Assembly: GCA_015680685.1 (NCBI GenBank)
Contig: MNCI01004743.1
Coordinates: 87,420 to 151,419, forward strand
Reading direction: 5' to 3'
DNA length: 64,000 bases
Origin: Gnetum montanum
Lineage: Eukaryota > Streptophyta > Gnetopsida > Gnetales > Gnetaceae
Below are positions 8,955 through 23,900 of this stretch, in pieces. Every line of letters starts with the position of its first letter. The stretch's first letter is position 1. The position numbers and the translations under genes are program-made. A model generated the notes under the pieces. The model had not been told where the DNA came from. It did no database searches and was given only the letters and a program-made list of their open reading frames with translations.

Positions 8955-11900
8955 GTGTGCATTTAATACTTGGTTGTTATTTCGTTTACTTCTTAATTTC
9001 ATAATTTTCAAAGTTGTATGTTGATGAATTCAATATTTTGTAACCTATCATTTTCATTAAAGATGGATGAAGGGAATGCGCATCAATTTGATAGAGATAG
9101 TGAAGAACAAGCAGAGGACCATTCCATGGATGTACTTCATAGTGAGCGTGGCAGGTGAAATATGAAAGTGAGAATCTTTATTATGCTTTTCCTGACTAGC
9201 CTAATGTCTATCCAGTACTGGTGCGTACTGCACTTCAGACCCGTGTGATTTTACTGTACGTAGGCATGCAGAATGTATTTATTCATAAATTAGTGATGGT
9301 ACGTTAGTTAACTTTGGTTAGTCTCGATTAGATATCTCTATTACCCCCTTACGCATGGACATTCACGTGACTTAACGGTATTGCCCATGGATAGACAAGA
9401 GTATTGAAGTAGAAGCTCATGGAATAGCCCGTATAAATTGAAGGAGATTTAAACGATGGTGATTTTGATTCAGTTATATATTTTATGTTGTTTTAATGAA
9501 GCTATAAACATTATTTTGAAAGTCGCATGCTTTTCTGCCTCTGTGTTTGACACATTCATTTAAGTATTCCTTCTTAACCAAAGAGTCCTCTTTGAAATTG
9601 GCCGTTCAAATGTTGAAACATGCTTTATTTTAGTAACTTGGGAATTTACATGATTCGAAAGGGCGTGAGTTCAAATCCCACTCTCAACAGAAAATTTACA
9701 TAATTGTTTTTTCCCTTAAATTCTTGCGGCAGGCCATCAATAAAGTTAGGAGCCTATCTGAGTAATGGTATCAAGTCTGTGGAGAGCTCATTAGAAATTA
9801 AATCAATAACTTGTGATCGAAAGGGTTCAGCAGGGCCAGCCGGGAATCTGATGTTGCTGAAGAAATGCAAAAGCCTGCATGCACCATTGACTCAGGTATA
9901 TTGACATTAATACTGGACAATACGAAATGCTTATTGTCAGTAGAGATGTTATGATTAACTTATAATATTTTCATAATGCTGAATGTGATTGTTTAATATG
10001 AGAGTTATTATATTTATCCAGGATATACCGCTTATGACTCAGGACATGCATGAAGAACGTCAACAGGCAATTGAGGCTTTAAGTAACTCTCTAGAGGTAA
10101 TGTAAGACTGGAGGAATACATGAGTCATCTACTTGGATCTGCATTTGATATTGCAAAATAATTTATGCTTGTGAGAGAAATAATGCTGCAAATGATATAC
10201 AGACAAGGGTGCTAAATCAACAAGCACACAAGAAGATACAAAGATACGTTGGCCAAAAATTACCAAACTTACAATATCCTATGGGTTAATCAAAATGATC
10301 TTTCCAGACCTGCAATCATTTTTTATCCTCCAAATATTCAAAGGATTAAAGAACGAAATCATTGCTAGAGCAGTCTTGGGATTCATGTCTGCTTCATGCC
10401 TTTGAGACTCTTCTTGTAACCTGGTTCACACCTTCCTGATTTAAACGTTAAAAATTTGAATCTTGTCTATCCTTTACCTGGAATCCAAATAGCAAATGTT
10501 CATTTGACCTTACTTATTGTTTAAATCCATCTCTTCCTCTTTCTATATTCAGTATGCTGTCTAGTTGGTAAATGAGCCCAAATATTGCGTCATTTCATTC
10601 AGCTATTCTGTTATGTATTGATCACCTGTTTCTTTACCTTGTTGCATTACTTCGCCACTTAGCGCACTCTCTTATTTGGTATGTAGGATAGGTTGCAAGG
10701 GTATGTATTATTAAATCTGATTTAGTCACTTTCTAGCATTCGATTCAGTACACAATTTAACCTATTAAACTGAAACTTTATTACCATAAGACAACTGTTA
10801 TTACATTTCACTGTCCTCTACCGAATGTCTCTTTTCATTGCCACTCAATGTTCTCAGCCATTTTTATATATATCTTTGACAAGGAAATGAAAAATTTTGT
10901 TGTAAAGAGGGGGGTGAATGAGCCTGGTGCTTCTTTTTAAATAAGAAAATATTGGACTGCTATATGGAGTATGCAAGATATGGTACATCGTATTTGGAGA
11001 TCTAAATGTCTGTTAAAATCTCCTAATTCTAGATGGATTATGTTAATATCTAAGATGCAAGGTGCAATACGCATATCTGACTTCAAACCTAGAAGTTTTG
11101 TTGCATCCTCTAAGAAAGAAATAATTTTTAAGTCTTAGCAGAAAGGCTTAAAAATGTTATGCCCTTCATCGGTAGTGATTGCTAAGTAGGATTTGCATAA
11201 GGTAGACAAATTTTAGATCAAATTATTTTAATTCATCAAAACTTTCATGAAATGTTGAAACAAAGTAAAGATTTAGTGTGGGTTTTGTAGTTTATGGAGA
11301 CTTTTGGTTTCAGTATCACTTAAATTTGCATTTTCTAGTTATTAGTTTTCGATTCTCGAGGACTTGTATGTTACTTGCGTTAATGGGGAGCTGAAGAGAG
11401 ATTTCAAAACAAAAATGGTTTAGGACAAGGGTAGGAATACAAGATATTTCAAATGTTTGAAAATTTACCTATCATAATTATAAAAAATAATATATAAATT
11501 TACCTCACAATTTGGATTTTTCCCAGTGTATAAGGGACTTGAACCACACAATCAAGAAGGAGAGCGATCAATGCCTCATTAATCTCCCATCCGAATTCAC
11601 ACAAAGTCACCATACATTCGCAGAGGTGGCATCTAATAATAATAACGCAGAACCAAAAGAACAGAAATTATGATTCAATTAGAAAACTCAAAAAAGAACA
11701 AAAAAACAAAATCACATGTTGTGCCTGTCGTGCGTGCGTTTGGAAAGCCCCATATTGTTGTTTGACTCCTTGAATTGATGGGATGATAATGGCGAGCAAT
11801 TAATCAAGTTATACACCTCCCATCACATCTCTCGTCCTCCCTCTCCTTCCCTCCCTCCCTCCCTGATTCTCTCCTACAGTGGATTGATTGCATTCCACAG

Positions 11901-14900
11901 TTGCTGTAAGTCACAACGGCATTGGATATGGTTCTGATTCTTTAGGTTCTTCATGTCATTGGCGCCTCCTCTTCCGGGGGTCTAGGTCTAGGATTAGAGC
12001 GCCTGGTTTGGTTCTGTTCTGTTGTGTGTTTTTATTATGGTTGTGGTCACACCATTGGTGCCTGGGCCCTCCAGCACCGCCTGTTGCGTGCTTCTCCTCC
12101 ATCTTTGTTCATGTCATGCCATATCGATGATGCAAACGTATCTCTTTTGATCCAATGGGTTTCTTTAGGAAAAATCATACGTAGCTTGCACTCTTATGGT
12201 TGCCTCGATGCTCATTCAAGATAAGAAAGCAATATTTGTGGCTCAGCACTTGGCAGTGACCTGGCTGCAATTTAACATTTTGAAATCATATGCTTGACGG
12301 GTAGTCTAATGAGCCTTTGAAGTCAGAGCCCTAATTAGCCTTATACTGGTTAAAGGCAGCTCCCTTGCTGAATTTTGTTTGTGATGTAATGTCATGACAT
12401 TCTTCACTGTACTTTAGAGTGAATTTCGGATATCTACTTCTCTTCTGGTCAAGCAAGATCAAGATAACAACTTTGGCCACAAATCCTATTCATGATTGAG
12501 AAATACATGAGATACAGTCTAAGAGTACAACAACACTGCAATGATCCCTAAACAGTCAACTATCAAAACCTGCTGCTCCACTGCAGGAGGCTCCCTCAAT
12601 TGTAAAAAATAAATGAAACCGAGAATTACTTGGCTAGATTTGAAGATCCATGGAAACTCTAATGCTTGAACTAGTTTCCTACTCTAAAAATAAAAAAATA
12701 ACAAAAAAAAGGTATGGTGTTGTTACTCCTGTGCCAGTGACTAAGAAGTGGTGAAGGATTTTGCTTTAATCCTTCTCGGATCTGTTCTCTTTTTGGGAAG
12801 AGTTACTGCTTTAATCTAATGTGATAATTGCATGAGTCAACATGACGGTCTTGACATTTGAGTTTTGGTTTTGAAGGCAGTGCTAGGCTCGTTTGAAATG
12901 AGTTGTTGAGACTTGAGTTGGAGTCATAGTTACAGGTTCCTACATTAGTTCAAATGGACTGACAGGTCCATCAGCTCTCTTAACAAACATGATTCCCACC
13001 CTAAAGAAAGGGTCCTTTTAACACTTGTACCTTGAGCTACTAGAACTATCATCCATTTGCATGTGAATAATTCATGTTACATTCTTTTGTTGCCACTATG
13101 GTGGTATTTCACCTTGCATTGGTGATGATGGTATTGGAGGAAGTGGAGTGTGAAAATGTTGAGGATGTTGCAAAGGTTTGTGGGAGGTATGGGAGGGTTT
13201 GTGGTATTTAGGTGGATAGTAGTAGTAAGAAGGTATTTGAGCAGCAATATCACTTAGGGAAATAAGTTGTTAGACATAATAGCCATATGGATCAAGTTGC
13301 ATAGAAAGGTACTACTACCTTGGTGGTGGCATTGCTCGCAATTGTGGGTTTTCACCATTGCTAGTAATATTGCTCTTGAGATTGAGGAGAAGCCTCACTT
13401 GGATAATATTGTTGTTGCTAGTAGAATTGTTTGTAATTGCCTTGAGGATAAAGCAGTCTTCTTCTTGGCAAACTTAAGCATATGCTCTTGATTCTTGCAA
13501 GTATGTTATGATGGGGCAACATCCTTTGAGGTGTTCATATTGGCATAGATTGTACCTGTTATCTTCCTTTTAAGTTAGAATTAGCAACCTCGTCAACTGT
13601 AGCTATTTTTTTCTTTTTGCTTGTGCATGTTCTTTTTTGTTTCTTTCTTCTTGTTCTTCTTCTTCTTCTTCTGCAAGTGCTTGCTTTATTTTCTCTTCTA
13701 CTATCTTTAGTGTGGATGCAAATTTCTCATCCATAGAAATCCACATCTTCTCAACCTTAGATGCAATCTTTGAAATAGATTTTTCAATTGGCAAGTGATG
13801 AGTGGTTGGGTATTCCAACACTCAACTATACAAGTCACAAGTGTTCACGCGTAACCAGATTGTAATCCATGGATGGACAATGTAAGTATACTAGTAAGTT
13901 GATTGTAAGTTTGTGATCATTGTCTTCCCACTTAGAGTTAGTGAGTGCAAATTGTATGGTTTAAATCTTAGTGAGGTATATGATAAACTGATGCTAAGGA
14001 TGAGTTGAGACCTTGGGTTGAGGGTTTTTTGGTAATTGGAGGGGGGTGCACTCTGCAAGCGCATGGGAGCTCACGATAAAAGTTCCAGGTGACTGCTGTG
14101 TCACGTGGTTGGGTTTGCAGACTTGGGTCGGTGACCTTTGTGTACATTTGTACATTTCTTTTTTTGGAAAAAAATCTCTCGATCGTTTTTCCAAAAAAAA
14201 AAAAAAAAGGAAGTGTAAACATGGCAAAGATGATTGTACATTTTAATTCTATTGGAAATGTAAATCTATTCTATTCTATGGTGATAAGTATCTATTCCTG
14301 GTTTTTTGTACATGTTTGGGCTGATGTAATTATTATTGGGTTTACCAAGTAACTTTACTACTAAGTGAATTGATCAGAGTTACTACTGGGATACCAAACA
14401 ATTACACTTTACACTTGAAACCGGTCGTACTTATTCTGCCTTACTAATAAACATTGGAATAGTAAATGACTTAGGAAATGTAAATGATTGAATAAAAGTA
14501 AATATGATAGAAAAGTAAATCTATGCTAAGTGATATGCTACAATAATGAAGAACATTCTCGATCTTTATTTTTGTTCATGAATTGTGTCTAGGAATAATC
14601 CACTCAAATAAAGAATCTATACAAGTATAATTCACCACACTGCGGGCATTCACTTTAACTTTATGAAAACAAACTGCAAGAATTTTTCTAAGTGTTGGCA
14701 AAAATTTGTTACTTTGACATGATGGTGGGTTGGTATTTATAGGCATGACCATGGTTCACTACATCATATCTATGATGACGTATGCAAAGCTATGATATTG
14801 TAACTACAATATTAGCAAGGTTCACTACATCATAACTATGATGACGTATGCAAAGCTATGGTATTTATTAGCAAGGTCTTCCTTTTAATCAGTTCTTCCA

Positions 14901-17900
14901 TCAAATCTTTTTGTTTTTGTTTTTGTACATCATTGATAGGTGTTCCACCACTTGTGACCAATGGGATTATATCATATGAAACACAGTGCGATCCAATTGT
15001 AAACTTTGAAGACGATGTTGAGTGAATTGCCAAGAACACTTGTGTATGTCATTATGTTCAATAAACATAAAAGATATTATAATACCTATAATATAGTAAG
15101 AACTTGTGTTGCCATAGTATGGAAATGAGAATATTTATGATTTTTATGTATTTTAAAAATATAAGAATAAAATGATAAAGAATGCACACACATTGTAATC
15201 CCTCTCGAGACAAGTGCAATGCTCACAATCATGCACATGTGTCGCAATCCCTTATGGGGCAATTGCAACACCACACATGGGAAGTGACAAAAGGTCCCTA
15301 GTCACAACCTTGATGGCCCCCCCTTGACGGCCGAAGATCCCGCACCGCCTTAGGGGTTGGTAGGGAGCTGTCTGCAGGCACAATCCGGCCGAATCAGCTC
15401 ATGCAGGAGGTCCAAGGTATTTCTGTGCTCCTCCGTGTCCATGAAACTGGCTGCCTGTTGGAGACCCTGCATGGCCGCCTGCCTTCTATTTCTGTCGTCC
15501 GTGGAAGTGCCCGCGTCGGGGTGGCACTGTGCCGAGGTTCGGCGGATGTGCCTTCGAAGGCTGCCTTGCGGAAACATTGGACTCTGCATGAACCAAATAG
15601 TTTTGGGTTATCTAAGCAAGGTAGTGCTATGACAGAGGCTAGTTGTATTTGTGAAAGCAACGACTTAAAACACATACAAAACAGGAAGGAAATCAACTTT
15701 CCCAATAGAGGAGGGGCTCTTCACACAAACAAAATGCTCAAAGCCCAAATGAAATGCCTAAGTTATCAATGAGACAAAATTTATGTGTGAGAGCTTATTT
15801 TGGGCATTTATAGTTTTTGCAATGTAACGGTGGAGGTTCGTCAATGCTTAAGCATCAACACAAGTCTATCAATGCAGCCTTGGCCAATTAGATCACATTT
15901 TGGGCACTAAGGCCCAAACTTCATTAGCTAGGGGGTGCATCAACGCCCCTATGCTAATGCATGGGGTGTGTTGATGCAGGGGTGTTAGTGCACCTCCCCT
16001 CAAAAAAGCCAAGGGTCAAATCTGGATGAAACTCGGAATCTAAAGGAGCATGTCGGAAGGACATTAAGGCACCCAATTGAGGTTAGAGACCTCTTAATGA
16101 GCTTGGGACGTGCAGACAAACCAAAAGTATGATACAAAAGGCAAGGGAGCAAGCCTAGGAGACACAAATCTCAATTGAATATGCTAATACTACAAATACA
16201 TGGCGTGTGAAACATTTCTTGAGTTTAGGGCTTACAATGGACTTACAACATACTACTAGACAATGCATCAATCAAAGGCACACACATGCCTCATGCAAAG
16301 GGATAAATCTCTATTGTACTTCTTTGCACTTTCCCTCTTCTTGAGTTTTTTAGCTTCTAGTTCTGATGGGCTCACATTTCCTAAAATCTTCCTTGAGCAT
16401 AGACCCCAAGAGTTGCACATGTTTTAATTCTGAGCCCATCTATGATGTGTCTTAGTTGCTCCCTTTGAGAGATGTTATGGCCTAGGCATCTATGCAATAG
16501 TGAATAGTACCTACCTAGGGCCACATCAAGGGATTCATGGTTCCCTTGTCTCCATCCTTAGATTTGCTTCCTCAACTTGGACACTCTTGAGTAGGTCTAG
16601 TACTTGTCATTAAAGAGCTCCAATATTATACTTCACCTTTAGATAGAGTTTGGTTCTAAAGATCTATACTAGCTTTCTTCTTTCTTGGTAAGGATCTTTG
16701 GAAACAACTTAAGCTTTTGCCATTCATTCTTGATGTTTTGGAAGACACAAACACCATGGAAGTCTTGGTGATGATTCTACAAATTTGCATTGTAGCCTTC
16801 CTCAAATTTAAGAATATTGATCATATCCAGCCACTTAATGTGGCTATCTTTCTGATGCCTAGTTGGGATTCGAACAACCTCATAACTGCTGATCATACTT
16901 TTGGTGGCCATTAGGGGTTTATTGTAGTCCTTTGGTTCATCATAATCTAAATGCCAAAATAAACCATAGATTCACAGTACATTAATTTCTTAGTATCATT
17001 CTAAAATAATGCTAGACTTTGCCATACTCATTCATCAATATATATTTTAACATCAAATAATAAATAATTAGAAACAAAAAGTAATCTTGCTTATGTTACA
17101 AAATCAAAAGTCTTCATATTACTTAGAAGCACTAAGCACATTCACATACACATATATAAAAGCTTTAAAACAAATTAAGCTCAAGTATTTAATAGAGTAC
17201 TAAGGTCACATATACAAATGTAGGGCACTATAGGTGCTTTGGCCAAGGGTGAGGGACACATTGGGGTTTGGTTGGTATAGTTCAGAGGTTGTATGGCTAG
17301 GGGGTGGAGTTTTGCGGTTGAGGGGGTGGTATTAGTGGTGTTCAGGGCCGATGTCGATGGCATAGGGTTCTTGGCAACCATACCAGACTTAGTCATGGTA
17401 TGGTTGATTAGGGTGCTGGACTCTGTGCCACAATGTTGGGAAGACATGTCACATATTTGTGATGTCCCTGTAGGAGCTAGATGCTTCTTTTGGGAAGCTA
17501 GGGGGGTTGTCTTGGCCTTTGTAGGGGGAAACCTGGGCAGAGGCACAACCTCCTAAGAAATTAGGCAACTAATCTATCATTGCCGAGCACCCTAAATATT
17601 TGGTGGGCAAGGATGGGGTACCTCAAGAAAGCACCGTTTCTTCCCCAAAGTAGCCAAACTAGCTTGAGAAGTCAAAAGAGCCTAGGGTGGAGGTTGAAGC
17701 AAAATCAAGAGACCTTAAGTCATTGTCCTTGTAGCCTGCCAAAGAGACAATGCTTCAAATTACAATAACCTTCAAATGCTTACAAAGCTATTCACACTTT
17801 CTCTTTTTTCTCTCTATTGATCATAATCAATGCCCCATTGCTTTTTATAATTAAGGCATGTAACCGGTTGATTGGGGCATGACTCATGTTTTATAAGTCA

Positions 17901-20900
17901 TAGGTTTGATCCCAGTGGGTTACTGTTAAGATATACACTAACATGAGATACCAGATTGAGAAGTCCTGTAATGTTAATTTCTTATAAACACTAACATGAT
18001 GATGATCATCCTCCTAGCCTTGTCCCATCAAAATGGGATTGGCTATTACAAACACTAACATGATCTTGAACATGAGAGATATTTAGTAAGAAAAGGTTGG
18101 TTAACAAGGTGCTATACTGATGTCATTGAAACAAATATAGAGGATGTTTATCCTTTCAAATTTTCAGTCTTTATCTCTTTGTCATCTGTCCCGTTGGGCT
18201 TTTGAAACTTTTTATTTTATCTTATTTTATAAATTTCCTAATATGGGAGAATCACTTGCTTCTTCTGTTGGGCTTCTGAAACTTTTTATTTTACCTTATT
18301 TTATAAATTTCTTAATATGGGAGAAGCAGTTGCTTCGTAAGGCATTAAATGTTTATTTATATCTAGAAAAAAGTGGTGGCTTATTTGAGACTACACTAAC
18401 TTATGATTACTCCCTTTACTTTTACAAGGAATCCAATGCAGGATACCCTTTGTATCACATTGCACCACTAGACTACATTGTGATAGACTTACACGATACA
18501 CTGTTGATTTTGGCTGAGAGGCCAATTACTAGTTGGCTAGACTGTCATGGAAAATAAATAATTATCATCATAACCCTTTGAGTCAAGATCACAGGAATTA
18601 TTATAGGTATGTATTAACTGGACATTATCACGGAAAATAAATAATTAGTCATAAAGCTGGGTCAAGATAAATTTTTTACAGGAATTATTACGGGTATGTA
18701 TTGGCTGTACTTTTATCATTGAAATAAATAATTATTGTCATAAGGCTGGGCCAAGAGATGAACTTTTTCACAGAATTTATTATGGGAGAATGTGCATTGG
18801 TTTGATTTTTTTTTAAAGATGAAAATCAATTCTCAGTTAATTAATTCTGGAATTTTATTAATTTGAAAGAGGGAAAGATTCTATTGGCCAAATAATAGAT
18901 ATATATCATAGATATATAGCCAAACTAGTTACTTAACAATTATAGTCCATAGTCACATGGTCCAGGGATGTACTTAAATATCCTAAATGAATCTGTTGTT
19001 GAAGGCTCAGTTAATGTATGACCTTAGCAACTGATTGACTGTGACTTGAATATTTAGCTTTGTATTTGTTAATTACATCAAACTTCTTACAATTTGCTGA
19101 TATTGGGTTGGATCAGCAATCTCATTCTTAATACCTAGAATTCCCAGCATTATATATGAAGATTGGATTAACGTTAATTTCAGAATCTTTTATCAATGCT
19201 TGGTAAAATTTCATTAACTGATATTCCTTTAAACATTTCTTGATTTGGGTTCTAGATAGTCGTGAGCCAATGCTATATCTGAATTCTCAAACTTATTATT
19301 TTGAGAGGATTTGAATTTCTTGTTAGAATACACACTTGAAACTCTTAGCAAGATATCATTCTCATGGTTATCAACAATATTATTTATTCACCTTGTATAC
19401 AAATAAGTTCTTATTCTTGTTGAATTTACATAAATTATTCAACCTGTAGAAAGTAACATTCTTTGAATGGATAAATAGATTTGAACTCCTTTTAGAAATA
19501 GGGTGTATATGGGCGGGAGCATGGGGAACGTAGGTGGGAGCATGGTGAGCGCCGACAGGAGTGGAGTGGTCCTAGAGGATGGTGTGCTCAGCCAGAGGTC
19601 GAGCTATGGAGGGGTCGACGGGATGGCGGCTTATGAGGCTAAGGTACGGGGCAGCTCTTTTGGGAGTGCAAAGGGAAAGAGTGGATTGGGTGGTTTAGTG
19701 GGCATGGAAGCCTTGTCACCCGACGACGCCAAGGGGCATTCCGAGGGGGGAGGAATAGAAGCTTACTTGGGGAAGGGAGGGATGATGCTCTTGTAGATTG
19801 GTTGACCGCTTGAACGGGTTGTGCATACCTTGGAACTTACCCTTATTGGCAAGTTCGTTTATGAGGGTGTGCATCCTCAGATGGATCTTATACGAGGGTG
19901 GGCATGCCCGAGCTGGGGTTTGGAGAATGTGTAGGTCCGCAGTTTGGTAGATGACAGGCTTTTGTTTGTTTTCCAGTTAGAAGAAGACAAGGAGAGGGTG
20001 CTGTTTGTGGGTCCTTAGTTTTATGGGGCTCATGGATTGGCTGTTGTGCCTTGGCGACTAGGGGCCCACTAGGACATTGACCTCTTTGATAGGGTGCCTA
20101 TCTAGATTGGGGTTTTGGACCTCCCCCTGGAGTTTTAGACATTGGATTTCTTGAAAATGTTGGCTGGGTTTTTTGGGGAATTTGTCAAGTTGAACAGGTA
20201 CATTGAATCAATGGATAGGATGGGCTACACCCAATTATGTGTTTGGAGGTCACTAGGATTCAAAGATAGGGTCAATGAGGTGGTTTTAGCTATGCCTTTA
20301 GGAGATGAAAAGATAAGGATTGAATACGAGAACTTGATGATGGCTAAGCCAGTGACGAGAGAGACTCCATCTACTGGCTATGCGATTTGTGGAACGAATC
20401 ACTCGATGATAGATTGTTGGGTCCACTTGAAGGCTCCATCTCATAAGGGTTTGGTTGAGTGGAGCTTGGTTAGGTGAAGGGATCGAGTAGTGAAGCAAGG
20501 GGCTATGGCTAGAGCATCGGTGGGTTCGGTGCCATGGGCTAAGGCCCAAGAGCCTACTTTGGGGGATGAAGTTCGGGGATCGGGGTCTGCCCTTGTCCTT
20601 GCTTCAAAGGTTGCAGGAGATGCATTTTTGGATTTGGGTTCTAGTGTGCGGATGTTGGACTCTGCTTTTGGAGGGGTGGGGGAGGAGGTTCCTACCCCTT
20701 CTTAGAAGGCTGTGGGGGTTGGACTATCATTGCTAGGAGACTAGGTTGGGGTCATTTAGGGCTCCCCATTTCCTAAAATGATTGAGATCTTAGAAGCAGA
20801 GTGGGTAGGGTGTGGGGGTTTCCCTGTCTCACCGGAAGCCAATAGGGTTGGAAGGCTGTTGTTGCTAGTGGCTCGTAGTAAGATTATGTAGGTTGAGATC

Positions 20901-23900
20901 GACCTAGAATTGCAGCCAACCTTGAAGGAGGTATAAGAAATGCTTGGATGGTAAGCCATGAAGATCCTTTCTTGGAACTGTAGGGGGCAAGGTACCCCCT
21001 ATAAACGAAATACCTTGCAAGATATTGTGTGTTAGGAGGAGTGTGATATTGTTTGCCTGTAGAACACAAAAGTGCAGGCTTTGGAAGCACATTTCCTAGA
21101 GTGGGTTGGGGAAAGAGGAGGGGGGGGGGGGGTGTGACAGGGGTAGACCTAGATAGTGCCTAGTTTAGGAAGGTGGGGGGGTGTGGTTCATTTTGGCAAA
21201 GAGGCCATTTAGGATGGTTGACTCCTCATGATGGAGTATTATAGTGCAGCTTGAGGTGGCCGACTTATGGCTTACAAATTTCTATGGGGCCCAAAGATGG
21301 GAAGAAATGTTGCAGGAGTTGAGGTGGTTGGTTGAGCTGGTTGACTACCAACATTGGCTTTTGATTGGAGACTTCAATCAACACTTGTACACCTAGGAAA
21401 AAAAACAAGTAATGATATGATGGAGCCTCCGGGCTGTAGCCAATCCTTGGAATCCTCATAGGAGCATGATTTAGTGGATGTGGAGATCACTGGATGCAAG
21501 TCTACTTGGAGCAATCACTATAGTGGAAAAGATCAGGTGTTGTCTTGGATCGACCATGTGTGGGCCAGTACACATGTTATGTTGGAGTCTGAGAATTGGG
21601 TGGTGGGGAAAGAGAGATTGGCATTGGATCACCGATCTCTTAGTTGTTAGGTGGGCATACTTGGTTAGCCACGAGTCTCATTGTTTTAGTTTGAGTGGTC
21701 TTGGTTGGTTAAGCCTTGGCTTAGGCCAATGGTGGTGGGGATTTGGGCAGCCTATAATCCAAGTAGGGACGCTTGTCATCTTTTGAGGATGGGTCTTCGT
21801 TACCTTAAGTAGGCTCTTTGGTCGGTTAAGGCAGAGGAGAGGTTTTCATTTCGGGTAGGGCAGATGGCTCTCCTAGCATGGCTAGCTTCCTTGTAGACTT
21901 AGCAGGAGCAAGCTAAAGAGCTGGACAAAGAGGAGCACGTTGTTTTGAGGGTACTTCAAGAGCTTGATGTCAAGGAGGATTGTTATTGGAAACAACATGC
22001 TAGAACTACTTGGCTGAGATAGGGAGATTGTAACACGAAGTTTCTCTTTGAAAGCAAATAGGGTTGCCAAGGAGGTGAGATTGAATCTCAACGGGAAGGG
22101 GGTTATTGATCCTCACGAAGTAGCCCATGCCATTCACTAGTACTAGGCTAGGATTTGGGTGTATAGGAGAACAGAGCTTGTTTCGGTGTTGGTGGAGCTA
22201 GTGTTGGGAGATATAGAGAATAATCTACTGTTGGAGCCTTTGTTGTGGTAGTTGGAGGAGTGTTTAGCTTCCATGAGATCAAATTAGGCCCTAGGACTGG
22301 ATGGATGGCCAGTGGAGTTTTTTAGAGAATTTGCTAATGTGCTAGGGCCGAATCTTTTGGATGCCTTCAATCGGATGCTTCAATGGGGGTAGCCCCGGCA
22401 TGAAATTAATTGTTCCCGAATTGTTCTTATTTCCAAGGTGGATGAGTCTTCTGAATAGTCTTAGTTTTGTCCTATCAGGGTGTGTAATACCTTGATTTGA
22501 ATTTTCACTTAGATGTTGATGTGGTGTCTTACTCCTCTGATGTCAAGGTTGGTTGGGAATAATCAGATGGGATTTGTTAAGGGAAGGTACATTTAAGACT
22601 AGGTGATCCTTCTTCAAGAGGTGATGCATTCGATTTAGCGCTTGTGGTACCCAGGTATGTGCATCAAATTGGACATTAAAAAAGCTTACAACACGGTTAG
22701 CTGGGATGCCTTAGCTAATATCATTGAGAGGCTTTGACCCAAGGTTCATTGCACTATGTTTTCAAATTCAGGCTTTGGGAGCATATTCTTTTGATGTAGG
22801 GGGTCAGCTATGGGGGTTTTCTCCCCTAGATAGGGTTTGAGGTAGGGTGACCTGCTTTCCCCTTGTTTATTCTAGTCATAGATACATTGCAAGGCTATTG
22901 CAAAGCTGAAGGGGTGCAAGACTTAATGTGGCTAGTATTGATTGCCTGATGGAGCACTACGCAAATGATATGATGATTTTTTTGTGGGCATCAGTTCCAT
23001 AGGCATAGGCCATCAATAGGGCATTGGATTGTATGGCTCAGGAGATTGGGTTGAAGGTCAACCGGGACAAATGCACAGTGCATTTGTCACATGCTTCTTG
23101 TCTGGTTTGAGGGTGGATTCTGCAGTATCTAGGAATGGTAATAGGAACTAATTAGGAGCTGTACCTAGGGTTGCCTATGTTTACTTAGAACCATAAAGAG
23201 ACTTGGAAGTCGCTTATTCGACAGTTGTAATGGAAGGTGGAACATTGGATGGTCCGATTTTTAACTTGGAAAGGGTGAATGTTATTGGCGAATTCGGTGC
23301 TACTAGCCATGGCTAGATTCATGGCGGCAGTAGTCACACCTCTCATTGGGGTGGTGGCAAAACTGAACCAAATTATCAGAGGTTTCATATGGTTTGGTAG
23401 AAAAAGGGGGTTGAAGCTACATTTGGTGAGATGGGAAAACATTGTGGACCCCGGGAAGCTAGGGGCTTGGGAAAACTGAAGTTCCAGGATGTGATTATGA
23501 TGGGTTACCAAAATTTGGTTAACCATCTCATGTAGTCGAATTTAGAGGAAGCTCAATGGGTTTAGATCATGAGAGCAAAATACACCCAGTGGTAGGCAGA
23601 CTAGTGGGATTCAATCATATGGTTGACTATGTATGCACGTCACCACCATGATAATCGTGGTATGATAGGGAAACCACCCCAGGAAATCATAAAGTGGAAG
23701 TTTCCGAGGGTGTGGGGGTGGCTCACATTATGGAAAAACAAGTTGCTTGAAAAAATTAAAGTTCTTCTTTGGCTCATAAATCACGACATGTTGCTTGTGT
23801 GGGCTATGTTGCAGGCCCAAGGCCTTAATATATCGGACATGTGTTATGTTCGAGGGCTTCAAAGATTGCCTGACACTTTGCTTATCAATGCTCCTCTTGC

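Noticed and set aside
8785-9024. 79-codon plus-strand frame starting MLLTLLLVLSYF
   Set aside because: It overlaps exon 1 in another frame; the frame that continues in phase into exon 2 is 8868-8954.
15394-15705. 103-codon minus-strand frame
   Set aside because: Overlaps the HIRRTS cassette in a different frame; the 15350-15589 frame has the cross-copy conservation.
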